NCBI GenBank assembly: GCA_963702525.1 | Contig: CAVPCY010000021.1 | Span: 1-64,000, forward strand | Source of the DNA: CAVPCY01 sp963702525 | Lineage (GTDB): Bacteria > Actinomycetota > Coriobacteriia > Anaerosomatales > PHET01 | DNA length: 64,000 nucleotides | Direction of reading: 5' to 3' | In this document: in pieces, positions 36,723 to 46,279 of the stretch | Layout: the number at the start of each line of letters is the position of its first letter | How positions within the stretch are numbered: the first letter of the stretch is position 1 | The notes under the pieces: generated by a model | What the model saw: only the letters and a program-made list of their open reading frames with translations | Told to the model about the DNA's origin: nothing | Databases searched by the model: none | Position numbers and translations under genes: made by a program

Positions 36723-37028
36723 CTACTCCGCCGACGACGTCTCGTCCGGGCCGTAGCCCGGCGGGTAGACCGCGGGCGCGGCGTCCACGAGCGAGAGCAG
36801 CGCGTGAGCGGTCTGCGCGTACTCCGCCGGAACCAGCAGCTGGAACGTCACCTGCATGCCGAACGGGTCCATATCGGTGCCCGGCTCGTAGGGCGAGTAG
36901 GCGAACGGGATGCCCTCGGACTCGAGAACCTCCTGCTTGAGCTTGAGGCCGGCGTCGAAGCCGGCAGTCGTGTCCGAGGCCGACTCGCTCTGGGCGACGG
37001 TCACCCACTCGACATCCTCGACAGGCAC
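36723..37028 (-). CDS. DUF2007-like small domain protein, possibly the C-terminus of FolK
   Basis: About 101 residues from GTG 37028 (PVEDVEWVTVAQSESASDTT). The segment LKLKQEVLESEGIPFAYSPY, later QVTFQLLVPAEYAQTAHALL, looks like the DUF2007 / putative signal-transducing fold (a small ferredoxin-like alpha/beta unit found in cytosolic bacterial proteins). The frame is open upstream of the GTG (PGVEHNVPVED), and the folK frame runs into this region. The two could therefore be one fusion protein broken by a frameshift near 37045, or two coupled genes. Function unknown. Confidence 0.5.
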   Translation of the reverse strand: MPVEDVEWVTVAQSESASDTTAGFDAGLKLKQEVLESEGIPFAYSPYEPGTDMDPFGMQVTFQLLVPAEYAQTAHALLSLVDAAPAVYPPGYGPDETSSAE

Positions 37029-37535
37029 GTTGTGCTCGACGCCCGGCGTCCGGCACCGAGCCGAGGTCGCGCAGCACCGGACCGACCGATGCCGTGGACC
37101 TGCGCAGCGGCGTGCCGTCGGGCAGGGTCGTACGCGGTGCGATCTCCAGAAGAGGCGTGACCACGAAGTCGCGCTCTGCGAGCGCGGGGTGCGGAATCGT
37201 CAGCCCGGGGCTGTTCCACTCCTCGTCGCCGAAGAGCAGCAGGTCCAGATCGATCGTCCGCGGACCCTTGCCTCCTCGCGTGTCCTCCCCATCTTCGTCT
37301 CGAGTTCGAGCAGGTACTCGAGCAGCGCGTCTGCGGCAAGTCCCGTTGAGACCTCCACCACCGCGTTGATGAAGTTCGGTTGCTCCTCGTTGTAGGCGGC
37401 AGCGGACTCGTAGGCGCTGGAGACGTTCTCGACGTGCGTCTCGGGAAGGTGCGCGATCGCATCGACCGCCGCGGACACGTTGCCGAGGCGATCGCCGATG
37501 TTGCTGCCCAGTCCGATGAATGCGGTAGTCGACAT
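37001..37535 (-). CDS. folK: 2-amino-4-hydroxy-6-hydroxymethyldihydropteridine pyrophosphokinase
   Basis: HPPK of folate synthesis. Starts STTAFIGLGSNIGDRLGNVS, then AAYNEEQPNFINAVVEVSTG, LLEYLLELETKMGR and, after a frameshift near 37270, GPRTIDLDLLLFGDEEWNSP and IPHPALAERDFVVTPLLEIA, all classic HPPK signatures. The ATG has GGGAGGAT upstream. The C-terminal limit is uncertain because the frame continues toward the DUF2007-like part. folP lies 76 bases upstream on the same strand; the usual folB between them is absent here. Confidence 0.92.
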
Positions 37536-37611
37536 GGCTGATCCTCCCGCTGTGGAAAGACACTCTTCAAGAGAGGTATTCCCTTCCAGCAGCCCTGTCG
37601 ATTGGGGCGAG

Positions 37612-38461
37612 CTAGGAATCGTGGATCGCCCTTGTCACGGCGATGGCCTGCACGGTCGCGCCCACGTCGTGCACGCGCACGACAGACGCTCCGCGAGAGA
37701 CGGCCTCGAGCGCCGCGCCGACCGACCCGCCCAGTCGTTCACGCGGTTCTGGTTCCCCGGTGATCTCGCCGATGAACCGCTTGCGAGAGGCGCCTATCAG
37801 CACCGGGTAGCCGTACGGCGGCCAGCTCGGGGATCGCGCGCAAAAGAGCGAGGTTGTGCTCGAGGTTCTTGCCGAAGCCGATGCCCGGATCGATGACGAT
37901 CCGCTCGGCTTGACACCCGCCCCTCTGAGAACCGCCGCCTGAGCGAGCAGAAAGCCGCCCACCTCCCGCACGACGTCGTCGTAGCGTGGCGCGCGCTGCA
38001 TCGTCGCAGGATCCCCGAGCATGTGCATGACGACGACGCCCGCATCACACGCGGCCGCCACCTCCACCATCTCGGGGTCGCGAAAGCCCGAAACGTCGTT
38101 GATGATCGACGCTCCCGCCTCGACGCACGCCTTCGCGACCGGCGGATGCCGGGTGTCGATCGAGACGGCGATCTCCTCGGCCGAGAGCCGCTTGAACGAC
38201 CGGCCTCACGCGCGCGAGCTCCTCGGCCTCGAGCAGTTGGTCGGCGCCCGGCCTGGTCGACTCGCCGCCCACGTCGATCACGTGAGCGCCTTCGGCCACG
38301 AGCCGCTCGCCTCTGGCAACGGCGCTGGCCGGATCGTCGTAGAGGCCGCCGTCGGAGAAGGAGTCCGGCGTCGCGTTCACGATCCCCATCACGAGCGGGG
38401 CGGCGAGCGAGAGCTCGTAGCGCCCGCACCGCCACGTTCGTTGAGGCGCGTCTGCGGCCAT
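37612..38461 (-). CDS. folP: Dihydropteroate synthase, frameshifted
   Basis: Joins the pterin to p-aminobenzoate. Pieces in order: PLVMGIVNATPDSFSDGGLY, GAHVIDVGGESTRPGADQLL, then in other frames the expected VSIDT-type region, VEVAAACDAGVVVMHMLGDP, and VLIGASRKRFIGEITGEPEP near the end (Arg/Lys of the pterin pocket). At least three frame changes (about 38205, 38085, 37900). About 283 residues. The ATG at 38461 overlaps the folE stop (TGATG), so both are coupled. Confidence 0.92.
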
Positions 38462-39033
38462 CAGCGGCTGGTCCGTTGGGTGATCAGACTCATCGCCTCG
38501 GCCCGTGTCGCCGCACTGCTTTCGAAGATGCCGCGCACCGCGCTCGTCACGGTCCGAGATCCCGGCTTCTTCACGCCTCGCATGGACATGCAGAGGTGTT
38601 CGGCCTCGATCACCACGATCACGCCGGCGGGGTCGAGGTACTCCACGATCGTGTCGGCGATCTGCGAGGTCATGCGCTCTTGGACCTGCGGCCGCTTCGC
38701 GAACACGTCGACGACTCGAGCGAGCTTCGACAGGCCGCATATGCGCCCGTGCTTGCCGGGCACGTACGCGACGTGCGCCGAGCCCAGGAAGGGGACCAGG
38801 TGGTGCTCGCACACCGAGTACAGGGGGATGTCGCGCACCAGCACCATCTCCTGGTGTCCCTCGTTGAACGTCACGCAGAAGTGCTCGGCGGGATCGCTCT
38901 CCAGCCCGGCGAAGATCTCCGTGTACATCTCGGCAACGCGGCGCGGGGTGTCGGTGAGTCCTTCTCGGCCGGGGTCCTCCCCGATGCCTTCGAGAATGAG
39001 TCGGACACCGTGCTCGATCTTCTCACGGTCCAT
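38461..39033 (-). CDS. folE: GTP cyclohydrolase I
   Basis: First enzyme of folate synthesis, GTP to dihydroneopterin triphosphate. 190 residues, intact. Starts MDREKIEHGVRLILEGIGED; the zinc ligands are in YSVCEHHLVPFLG and EAEHLCMSMRGV; other motifs are HVAYVPGKHGRICGLSKLAR and QVQERMTSQIADTI. The ATG at 39033 opens the folE-folP-folK unit. The tetrahydrofolate made here also feeds the Wood-Ljungdahl genes at 56-64 kb. Confidence 0.97.
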   Translation of the reverse strand: MDREKIEHGVRLILEGIGEDPGREGLTDTPRRVAEMYTEIFAGLESDPAEHFCVTFNEGHQEMVLVRDIPLYSVCEHHLVPFLGSAHVAYVPGKHGRICGLSKLARVVDVFAKRPQVQERMTSQIADTIVEYLDPAGVIVVIEAEHLCMSMRGVKKPGSRTVTSAVRGIFESSAATRAEAMSLITQRTSR

Positions 39034-39098
39034 AGCTGCTCCTCGGGCGCACGCTCGTGTGGGTGTAAGGGTACCCGAAGCAGCGACCGGGAAGTCGC

Positions 39099-39741
39099 CT
39101 AGCCGCCCAGACGTATGAGTCCGAGCTTCACGGCTTCGAGCACGGCCTGAGTCCGGTCCGACTGGCCGAGCTTGCGAAGTATGTGGCTCACGTGTGTCTT
39201 GACGGTGGTCTCGCCGATCCACAGCTCCTTGCTGATCTGCTTGTTCGGAAGCCCCTTCGCCATGAGCTCGAGAACCTCCATCTCGCGCTCCGAGAGGGGT
39301 TCGGCGAGCCGCTCGTTGCTGCGCTTGTCGTTGAGGATGCGGTCCACCACTGCGTTGTCGAAGACCGCCTCGCCGTCGGACACGAGCCTGATGGACTGGA
39401 CGATCCGCTCTGGCCGAGTGTCCTTGAGCAGGTAGCCGCATGCCCCGGCCGACAGCGCGCCGAAGAGCTCCTCGTCGCCGTCGAAACTGGTGAGCACCAG
39501 CACCGCTGTGTCTGGGGCAGGCGGCGCGCACCTTCCGGCAGACACCGACGCCGCCCTCGCCGGGCATCCGCATGTCGAGCACCAGCACGTCCGGATGCGT
39601 ATCCACGCACCCCGCGACGGCCTCGTCCCCGTTGCCGGCTTCGCCGACGACCTCCATGTCACCCTCGGCCTCGAGCACCGTGCGCAACGCGTAGCGGACC
39701 AGCTCGTGATCGTCTGCGAGAAACACCTTGATGCGGTCCAT
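39099..39741 (-). CDS. NarL/LuxR-family response regulator
   Basis: About 213 residues. Receiver: IKVFLADDHELVRYALRTVL, phosphoacceptor Asp in DVLVLDMRMPGEGG; after a frameshift near 39510, AVLVLTSFDGDEELFGALS and GYLLKDTRPERIV. DNA-binding part: PLSEREMEVLELMAKGLPNK, QISKELWIGETTVKTHVSHI. Its ATG overlaps the stop of the histidine kinase gene (TGATG), so the pair is coupled. Target genes are not evident; the folate unit follows 65 bases downstream. Confidence 0.9.
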
Positions 39742-41006
39742 CAGCTCGACCTTCCAATCGGAATCTCGATCGAGAGGGCGGTGCCGGCATCCCCGCTTGC
39801 GATGTCGAGCACCCCGCCCTCGTTGAGGACCCTGTCCTTGATGCTCTCCAGACCCAAGCCCTGGGTGCCCCCGGACATCACGCCCTCGGGGTCGAACCCG
39901 CTGCCGTTGTCCTCGATGCGGACTCGCGCGCACGAATCGCCGAACGACATCGTGACATCGAACTGCGTCGCCCCGGCATGTCTGACCACGTTGCTGACCG
40001 ACTCCTTGATGATCCTGTACAAACACGCCTCCTCAGACGGCGAGAGCAGCGGCAACGTGCCATCCACCACCAACCGCCCGCGAATGGGCCGTCCCTGCGT
40101 CACCTCGACCAGCCAGAACTCGACGGCGCTCACAAGCCCGAGCTCGGCGAGCTTCATCGGACGCAGGTCGTAGATGAAGCGCCTGAGCTCGGTCATCGAC
40201 AGGTTGACGCGGTCCTGCAACTCCTCGAGACGCGCGGACACCGCGACCGGGTCGCGGAAGATCTGCTTCTTGCACATCTCCAGGCCTAGCGAGACGGCGA
40301 ACAGCGACTGCACGACGCCATCGTGCATCTCGCGCGCGATGCGGTCCCGCTCGCTCGCCAGCAAGACGTAGCGGCTCTGCTCGGCGAGCTGCGCGTTCTC
40401 GATGGCCGAGGCGGCGAACGCCGAGAGCACCGAGAGGAAGTCGGCCTGCTCTCGCGAGAACGGCCTTTCCGCCGAGTTGATCGCGCACAGCAGACCGACC
40501 GGGCGCTCGCGGACGAGCACCGGGCAGGCGAGCAGCAGCGCGTTTTGGTCGGGATGGCGTTCGATCACGGGGCGTCCGGACTCGAAGACACGCTCGCCGA
40601 GCACGACGAGGCGCGACTCCCACCAGTCCTGAGCATGCTGCTCGCGGCTGCCGCGCACGACCATCATGTCGAAGTCGAGCCGCTCGCTATGGTGATCGGC
40701 GAGCACGAGCACTGCCTTGTCGGTGTCGGTCACGCGCTTCGCGCGCTCCACGATCGCATCGAGAACCTCTTCGACGCTCATCGCCGAGGAGACCGCGCTC
40801 GCAACCTCATTCAGCGTTGCAACGAGTTCGGTCTCGGGAACCTTGCGGGACGCCACGTTGTCGAAGAAGCGCATCGCGGCGTCGCGAGCGCGGCCCATCA
40901 GGCCCTCCGAGCCCGACCGCGCCGACCGGCTCTCGGTCGGTATCGCGAGGCTCCGCCCCCTCGTTTGGCGCCACAGGACTCCCCCTGAATCCGTCGCCAT
41001 CCCCAC
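39741..41006 (-). CDS. Cytosolic GAF-domain histidine kinase (NarX/DesK type)
   Basis: 421 residues, intact, no membrane helix. A GAF domain (about 60-210: LDAIVERAKRVTDTDKAVLV, NALLLACPVLVRERPVGLLC) is followed by a HisKA_3 dimerisation region with the phospho-His in IAREMHDGVVQSLFAVSLGL, then HATPase motifs YRIIKESVSNVVRHAGA, VRIEDNGSGFD and GGTQGLGLESIKDR. A soluble GAF sensor suggests a small intracellular ligand, redox or gas signal. No obvious Cys cluster or heme motif is seen. GTG 41006 or ATG 41000 start. Confidence 0.9.
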   Translation of the reverse strand: MGMATDSGGVLWRQTRGRSLAIPTESRSARSGSEGLMGRARDAAMRFFDNVASRKVPETELVATLNEVASAVSSAMSVEEVLDAIVERAKRVTDTDKAVLVLADHHSERLDFDMMVVRGSREQHAQDWWESRLVVLGERVFESGRPVIERHPDQNALLLACPVLVRERPVGLLCAINSAERPFSREQADFLSVLSAFAASAIENAQLAEQSRYVLLASERDRIAREMHDGVVQSLFAVSLGLEMCKKQIFRDPVAVSARLEELQDRVNLSMTELRRFIYDLRPMKLAELGLVSAVEFWLVEVTQGRPIRGRLVVDGTLPLLSPSEEACLYRIIKESVSNVVRHAGATQFDVTMSFGDSCARVRIEDNGSGFDPEGVMSGGTQGLGLESIKDRVLNEGGVLDIASGDAGTALSIEIPIGRSS

Positions 41007-41039
41007 GCCAAGTTCGGCGCGATGACTTATGAACCTGCC

Positions 41040-41476
41040 TTAATCTACTCCTATTGTAGCCTCTACCTGCGACAGAGCGCTCATCGGCCGTCGCTGGCGG
41101 TACTCCGCGAGCATCGCGCGGCTCGCCGATTCGAGCCGGCGGCGTACCCTCGGGCCTCGTCTGTCGAAGTGATCGATCCCGTCCCAGTGCACCACGTGGC
41201 CCCAGAATCCATGGCCGATCGCGTCTTGGCGACAGTGCAGCGCCTCGCCGAGCAGCCCCAGATCTCCCGCCGTCGACCGCCTCGGACAACAGACGCCTGG
41301 CTCGGCGATTGGCACCGAGCCAGGCGAAGTGGTAGCCCTTGTTCGCCCACACTCGTACGTCGTGGACGGCGTCGACGTTCCAGTCGGCGGCTGCTATCTG
41401 ACTCGGAGTCCTCCTCCGAGAAACCGGCCTCGAGCGCCCAGCGCCGGGTCATCTCGTAGTGGACCTCCCTGTTCAC
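41040..41476 (-). CDS. Small His-rich protein, perhaps a zinc-dependent phospholipase C/nuclease-like fold
   Basis: About 146 residues when read through at least three frame changes (near 41400, 41345 and 41265). Starts REVHYEMTRRWALEAGFSEE, then DWNVDAVHDVRVWANKGYHF, ARRLLSEAVDG, and RQDAIGHGFWGHVVHWDGID. The spacing of His and Asp residues (HYEMT, AVHDV, YHFAW, IGHGFWGHVVHWDG) recalls the metal-binding scaffold of zinc-dependent phospholipase C/S1-P1 nucleases. No signal peptide is seen. Start GTG 41476 or an internal ATG. It follows ftsH closely. Assignment tentative. Confidence 0.45.
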
Positions 41477-41489
41477 GCCCGCGGGAGCA

Positions 41490-43457
41490 CTACGCGTTGT
41501 AGACAGGCGGCCCGGCAGGAGGCGGCTCGGGGGCGGTCGAAGGGCGCTCCGCCACGGGCTCGTCCTCAACGGCGGCGGCGACCTCTTCCTCGACCACCGG
41601 TGGCCTGCTCGGCCTCCTCCTTGAGGTACTCGTCCCAGCGGTTCTCGAGCAGCGCCGCGAGCTCCTCGCGGTCGACCGTCTCGCGCTCGACGAGCACGTC
41701 GGCCATCAGGTCGAGCTGGACCTTGCGCTCGGTGAGGATGTTGCGCGCCCGCTCGTACGCATCGTCGATGAGCCGCGAGATCTCCTTGTCGATCTCGTAG
41801 GCGATCTCGGGCGAGTAGTCGGCATTGGCCGAGAAGTCGCGGCCGAGGAAGACCTCGTGGTTGGCATCGCCGAACGTCTGCGGCCCGAGCTTCTCGGACA
41901 TGCCGAAGCGCGTGACCATCTGCTTGGCGATCTTGGTCGCGCGCTCGATGTCGTTGCTGGCGCCGGTGGTGATGTCGCCCACCGAGATCTCCTCGGCAAC
42001 GCGCCCGCCGAGCATCATCGCGATCTGGTCCATCATCTGGTGCTTGCTCGTGAGGAACTTGTCCTCCGCGGGCAGGGCGAGCGTGTAGCCCAGCGCCTGG
42101 CCGCGGGCGATGATCGAGATCTTGTGGATCGGGTCGGTCTCGGGCAACACGTGGCCCACGAGCGCGTGGCCCGCCTCGTGGAAGGCGATGATCCGCTTCT
42201 CCTCTTCCGAGATGAGCCGGCTCTTGCGCTCCGGTCCCGAGATGACGCGCTCGATCGACTCGTCGAGCTCGGCCATGTCGATCTTCTTCTTGCCGTGCCG
42301 CGCGGCGAGCAGGGCGGCCTCGTTCACGAGGTTCGCGAGGTCGGCGCCGGTGAAGCCCGGCGTGCGGCGGGCGAGCGTCTCGAGGTCGATGTCGTCGGCG
42401 AGAGGCTTGCCCCGCGAATGGATCTTGAGGATGCCGAGCCGGCCCTTGAGGTCGGGGCGGTCCACCACGATCTGGCGGTCGAAGCGGCCCGGGCGCAGGA
42501 GCGCCGGATCGAGGATGTCGGGCCGGTTGGTCGCCGCGATGAGGATGACGTTGTCCTTGAGATCGAAGCCGTCCATCTCGACGAGCAGCTGGTTGAGTGT
42601 CTGCTCGCGCTCGTCGTGGCCGCCACCCAGTCCGGCGCCACGCTGCCGGCCGACCGCGTCGATCTCGTCCATGAAGATGATGCAGGGATTGGCCGCCTTG
42701 GCCTGCTCGAACAGGTCGCGCACGCGGCTCGCGCCCACGCCCACGAACATCTCCACGAAGTCCGAGCCGGAGATCGAGAAGAACGGCACTGCCGCCTCGC
42801 CCGCGACAGCGCGCGCGAGCAGGGTCTTGCCCGTGCCCGGAGGGCCTACGAGCAAGACGCCCTTGGGGATCTTCGCCCCGAGCGCCTGGAACTTGCCGGG
42901 GTTGGCGAGGAACTCCTTGATCTCGTCGAGCTCCTCGATGGCCTCGTCGCAACCGGCCACGTCCTTGAAGGTGATGCGTGGCTGATCGCGGGTCATGCGT
43001 TTCGCCTTGGCCTTGCCGAAGCTCATGATCTTGAGTTGCCGCCCTGCATCTGGTTCAAGAAGAAGAACATCACGAACACGAGCAGCAGGATGGGAAGCAG
43101 AGACGAGATGATCGTGAACCACGGGCTCGGCCCGGAGGTATCGACTTCATAGCTCAAGTTGTTCTTCTGGGCGAAGACGGTGAACGAGTCCGAGCCGGCC
43201 CAGGTCGATCTGAAATCGACCGGCTTGGCTTTGGCCGTCTTCGCGTCCTCGTCGGCCCAGTACGTGCCGGAGAGATTGTTGTCCCGCAGCACGAACTTGA
43301 CCTCGCTCACGAGCCCGGCCTCGGCCGCAGTGGAGAACTGGCTCGTGGTGAGCTCTTTGGGTGCCTCGGGCGAGTTCCCGAACGAGTTCATGACGAAAGC
43401 GACGAGCACTCCCAGCAGAACCAGGTAGATGATGACGGTGCGGAAGTTCTTGTTCAC
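41490..43457 (-). CDS. ftsH: ATP-dependent zinc metalloprotease FtsH
   Basis: Membrane AAA+ protease. Two N-terminal helices (TVIIYLVLLGVLVAFVMNSF; IISSLLPILLLVFVMFFFLN) flank the extracytoplasmic domain. After a frameshift near 43030: VTFKDVAGCDEAIEELDEI-like VAGCDEAIEEL, Walker A VGPPGTGKTLLARA, Walker B CIIFMDEIDAVG, SRH region AATNRPDILDPALLRPGRFD, zinc site FHEAGHALVGH and its third ligand region LGGRVAEEI. A frameshift near 41600 precedes the Pro-rich tail ending PPVYNA. About 655 residues. Sits in the conserved order tilS-hpt-ftsH. Confidence 0.96.
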
Positions 43458-43495
43458 CTTGGTGGTCTCCTTGGCCCGGCGCGCCTACAGCGCCG

Positions 43496-44056
43496 CTAGT
43501 CCGCGTATACCTCGGGCTTGAGTACCCCGATGTAGGGCAGGTTGCGATAGTGCTCAGCGAAATCGAGACCGTATCCGATCACGAACTCATCGGCGATGTC
43601 GAATCCTATGTACTTGCAGTCGATAGGTACCCGCTGCTTGCCGGCTTTGCTCAGCAGTGTGACGACCTCGAGCGAGCGGGGCTTGCGAGATGCGAGGTTG
43701 CGGAGCAGGTACTTCAGCGTGAGGCCGGTGTCGAGGATGTCCTCCACGACAAGCACGTGCCGGTCCCCGATGTTCTCGTCGAGGTCCTTGATGATGCGGA
43801 CCACACCCGAGGACTTGGTGGACGAGCCATAGCTGGAGACCGCCATGAAGTCCAACTCGACCGGCGTTGAGATGGCGCGAGCAAGGTCGGCGACGAACAG
43901 CGCCGCCCCCCTCAGGACCGCGACCAGCAGCACCGACTCCTCACCGTAGTCGGCGCTGATCTCTTCGCCAAGCTCGGCGACGCGCTCGCGAATCTGCTCC
44001 TCGCTCAGGATCAGGTGCGAGACATCCGGGTGCAGGGGCTCCATGGGCCTAACCAT
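43496..44056 (-). CDS. hpt: Hypoxanthine phosphoribosyltransferase
   Basis: Purine salvage enzyme converting hypoxanthine or guanine with PRPP to IMP or GMP. 186 residues, intact. Motifs: LILSEEQIRERVAELGEEIS, LLVAVLRGAALFVADLARAI, DFMAVSSYGSSTKSSGVVRI and the PRPP loop HVLVVEDILDTGLTLKYLL. The start (ATG 44056 or 44044) overlaps or abuts the tilS stop, and ftsH follows, a gene order conserved across Gram-positives. Confidence 0.96.
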   Translation of the reverse strand: MVRPMEPLHPDVSHLILSEEQIRERVAELGEEISADYGEESVLLVAVLRGAALFVADLARAISTPVELDFMAVSSYGSSTKSSGVVRIIKDLDENIGDRHVLVVEDILDTGLTLKYLLRNLASRKPRSLEVVTLLSKAGKQRVPIDCKYIGFDIADEFVIGYGLDFAEHYRNLPYIGVLKPEVYAD

Positions 44057-45491
44057 CTCCGTTTCGTGTGCCGTCCGCCTCGACGGCGATGGGCTCTTGC
44101 CTGTCGCTCCACGTAAGGCGCATCGCGGTTTCCGTCCCCGCGCCCACGCGGTACTCCTCGCTCATCCGCACTCCTGCGAGCCACACGATCCGCTCGCCGT
44201 CCCTGACCACAGGCATCGCTTGCCTCAGGCGTCGCGGGACCTTCGCGTCAGTGAGGATGTCCGACAGCTTGCGAGTGCCCTTCATCCCCAACGGCCGCAT
44301 CCTGTCGCCCTCGCGAACGGAGTCGATCGTGAGCTCTCCCCGTACCGCCGTGGCATCGATCACCACCGAGTGAGCCGTTCCGGTCGTGATGTCGGGTGAG
44401 ACCCTCTCGGCGGTGATCCTTCCGGCGGGGCCCAGGTCCGCGCTTCCGGGTAGCGTGAGCAAGCTGGGTGCCACGCGCGGGACCTCGACACCTGTACACG
44501 AGACCACCATATTACCGTACTCGGTCTCGGCCCTCAGGCCCTCGGGCAGGTCGCGTGCGAAGTCGTCCGAGCCAAGCCCTGTGACCAGGGCGTCCACGTG
44601 CGACGCCTCGAGCCTCGCCGCCTGCGGAAAGGCGTCGATGAGTGCCGAACGGATCGTCCGGCGCGCCATCGCGCGATCGAGGGTGCGCATCCACTGTCGC
44701 TCGAAGGTCACCCGCTCGCCCGGCTCGCTGTGTGCGAAGTCGCGCGCGAAGGCCGCCGCCATCGTCGATAGCAGCGCATCGTCATCGCCGAGCAACTCCA
44801 TCGTGCGCACGACCGCCGAGCGCACGCCGGGGTTGAGACGCTCGGCCACGGGCATCAGCTCCGCTCGCACCAGCGCGCGAGCGCGCGAGGTATCGCTGTT
44901 GGTCGGGTCCTCACGCCACTCCTGGCCGACCGATTCGAGCCACGCCCTCACGTCGGCCCGATCGCACTCCACGAGCGGGCGTATCACCCGCCCGCGAACG
45001 GGGGCGAGCGCGTTGAGCGCGCCGGTGCCGCTGCCTGCGATCGCGCGCATGAAGAACGTCTCGACCCGATCGTCCCGGGTGTGCGCCACCGCTATGCGGC
45101 CGATGTCAGACACCTCGCCCAGCTCCGCGCACCAGGCGTCGAGCTCCTCCTCGGCGAACCGGTAGCGCACGCGCCTCCCGGCGTCTTCGAGGTTGAGGTG
45201 CTCGGCCGCGGCGTACCCCGCGACGTCGTAGCGCACCGTGCGGCACTCGACGCCAAGCGAGCCGCAAAGGTCGGCGACGAAGCGCTCGTCTGCATCGGAG
45301 TGCTCGGCCCGCAGCAGGTGGTTGACGTGGAGGACCCGCAACGGGTGCTCGCCGAGCTCTCCGCTCGCCAGAAGCTTGAGCAGCGCCACCGAGTCACCGC
45401 CGCCGCTCACCATGACGAGCACGGGCGCGCCGCTGGGAAGCATGGCGTGGCGAGCGATGGTCGCTCGCGCGATCTCGATGAGCGCGGTCAT
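44049..45491 (-). CDS. tilS: tRNA(Ile)-lysidine synthase
   Basis: Modifies C34 of the CAU-anticodon tRNA-Ile to lysidine so that it reads AUA. 480 residues, intact. PP-loop VMVSGGGDSVALLKLL (SGGGDS at 29-34), LRVLHVNHLLRAEHSDADER, VAHTRDDRVETFFMRAIAGS with the catalytic HxxDDxxET pattern, and GALNALAPVRGRVIRPLVEC. A C-terminal TilS domain ends with GTRKLSDILTDAKVPRRLRQ. Directly upstream of hpt. Confidence 0.96.
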   Translation of the reverse strand: MTALIEIARATIARHAMLPSGAPVLVMVSGGGDSVALLKLLASGELGEHPLRVLHVNHLLRAEHSDADERFVADLCGSLGVECRTVRYDVAGYAAAEHLNLEDAGRRVRYRFAEEELDAWCAELGEVSDIGRIAVAHTRDDRVETFFMRAIAGSGTGALNALAPVRGRVIRPLVECDRADVRAWLESVGQEWREDPTNSDTSRARALVRAELMPVAERLNPGVRSAVVRTMELLGDDDALLSTMAAAFARDFAHSEPGERVTFERQWMRTLDRAMARRTIRSALIDAFPQAARLEASHVDALVTGLGSDDFARDLPEGLRAETEYGNMVVSCTGVEVPRVAPSLLTLPGSADLGPAGRITAERVSPDITTGTAHSVVIDATAVRGELTIDSVREGDRMRPLGMKGTRKLSDILTDAKVPRRLRQAMPVVRDGERIVWLAGVRMSEEYRVGAGTETAMRLTWSDRQEPIAVEADGTRNGDG

Positions 45492-45528
45492 GGAGGTAGC
45501 GTACCCGAAGGTGGCTGCCCGGGTGCGG

Positions 45529-46027
45529 CTAGAACCAGCGCTCCCTCTCGGCGATCTCGACGACCCAGCGAGCGGTCCTGCCCACGAGCAGCGTGCAGTG
45601 CGCCCATCGCTGCGGGAGCCGCATGCCGCCGATGCGCGACACCACCTCGTCGCAGGTCTCGGCGTCCTGGTCGTCCACCCACCGCGAGCGAAGTTCCGCG
45701 GCCGCATCGTAGCTCGGCTCCCAGCTGTCGGTCGCCGCTTCCCTGCCCGAGAGGATGCCGGTCGCCATGACGCCGCCTGCGAGCGCACCGCACACGCACC
45801 GCGAGCCGCCCAAGACCCTCGCAGAACCCCGACGCCATGCGCATGACTTCGGCCGGGAGCGGCTCGCCGGCGATCTCGTTGATCGCCTTCACGACAGACT
45901 CGCCGCAGTGATAGCCCTGCGCGTAGAACTCCGAGGCAAGCTCCTCCGCGCGGTCGGCGCGCGACTCACCGAACGGCCCTGCGGCAGTACCCAGGGCTTG
46001 CTGTTCGGGCAGGTCGAGAGCTGGCAT
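45529..46027 (-). CDS. C_GCAxxG_C_C family protein (putative redox protein)
   Basis: About 165 residues with a frameshift near 45800. Motif cysteines appear in order: GYHCGESVVKAINEIAG, MASGFCEGLGG, SRCVCGALAGGVMATG and DAETCDEVVSRIGG, with RWAHCTLLVG last. This matches the C_GCAxxG_C_C family, although GCA is replaced by a CVCGA variant here. The family is common in anaerobes; members lie near redox enzymes and are thought to be redox-active or metal-binding, with no firm function. It lies upstream of tilS by 37 bases. Confidence 0.75.
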
Positions 46028-46279
46028 CAGGTTCTCCGATAGACCTCATAGTGAAACCTGATTCAGTGTAGCACCGCTTCGACCGATCGTGCCACTCGGG
46101 GCCGCTGCGGGCGGGAGACGCATATGTGACGTCGCGACGTGGCGCTTCGTGGACGAGGGCCGAGTTGGGGATACATACTCCAGCGCCTCGAAGCACGGCG
46201 GAACTCGCCGCAGCGTCCCATGTATAATGGGCGGTGATAGCACGCTTAATCGGAGTTGAACTGGAACGGAGGGGTACCG
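46028..46279 (+). promoter_or_regulatory. Control region of the osmoprotectant ABC operon
   Basis: 252 bases without a gene. ACGTCGCGACGT at 46129-46140 is a perfect 12-base palindrome. A consensus -10 TATAAT lies at 46223-46228 on the plus strand, 52 bases before the ATG of the binding protein, but its -35 is poor (GGAACT with 17 spacing). A weak -35 with a perfect -10 suits an activator-dependent or stress sigma promoter. A CATATG sits next to the palindrome. Confidence 0.5.

Noticed and set aside
39741..41006. Heme- or FeS-based gas sensing by the GAF kinase
   Set aside because: No cysteine cluster or heme ligand motif is visible in the GAF region; the signal is left open.
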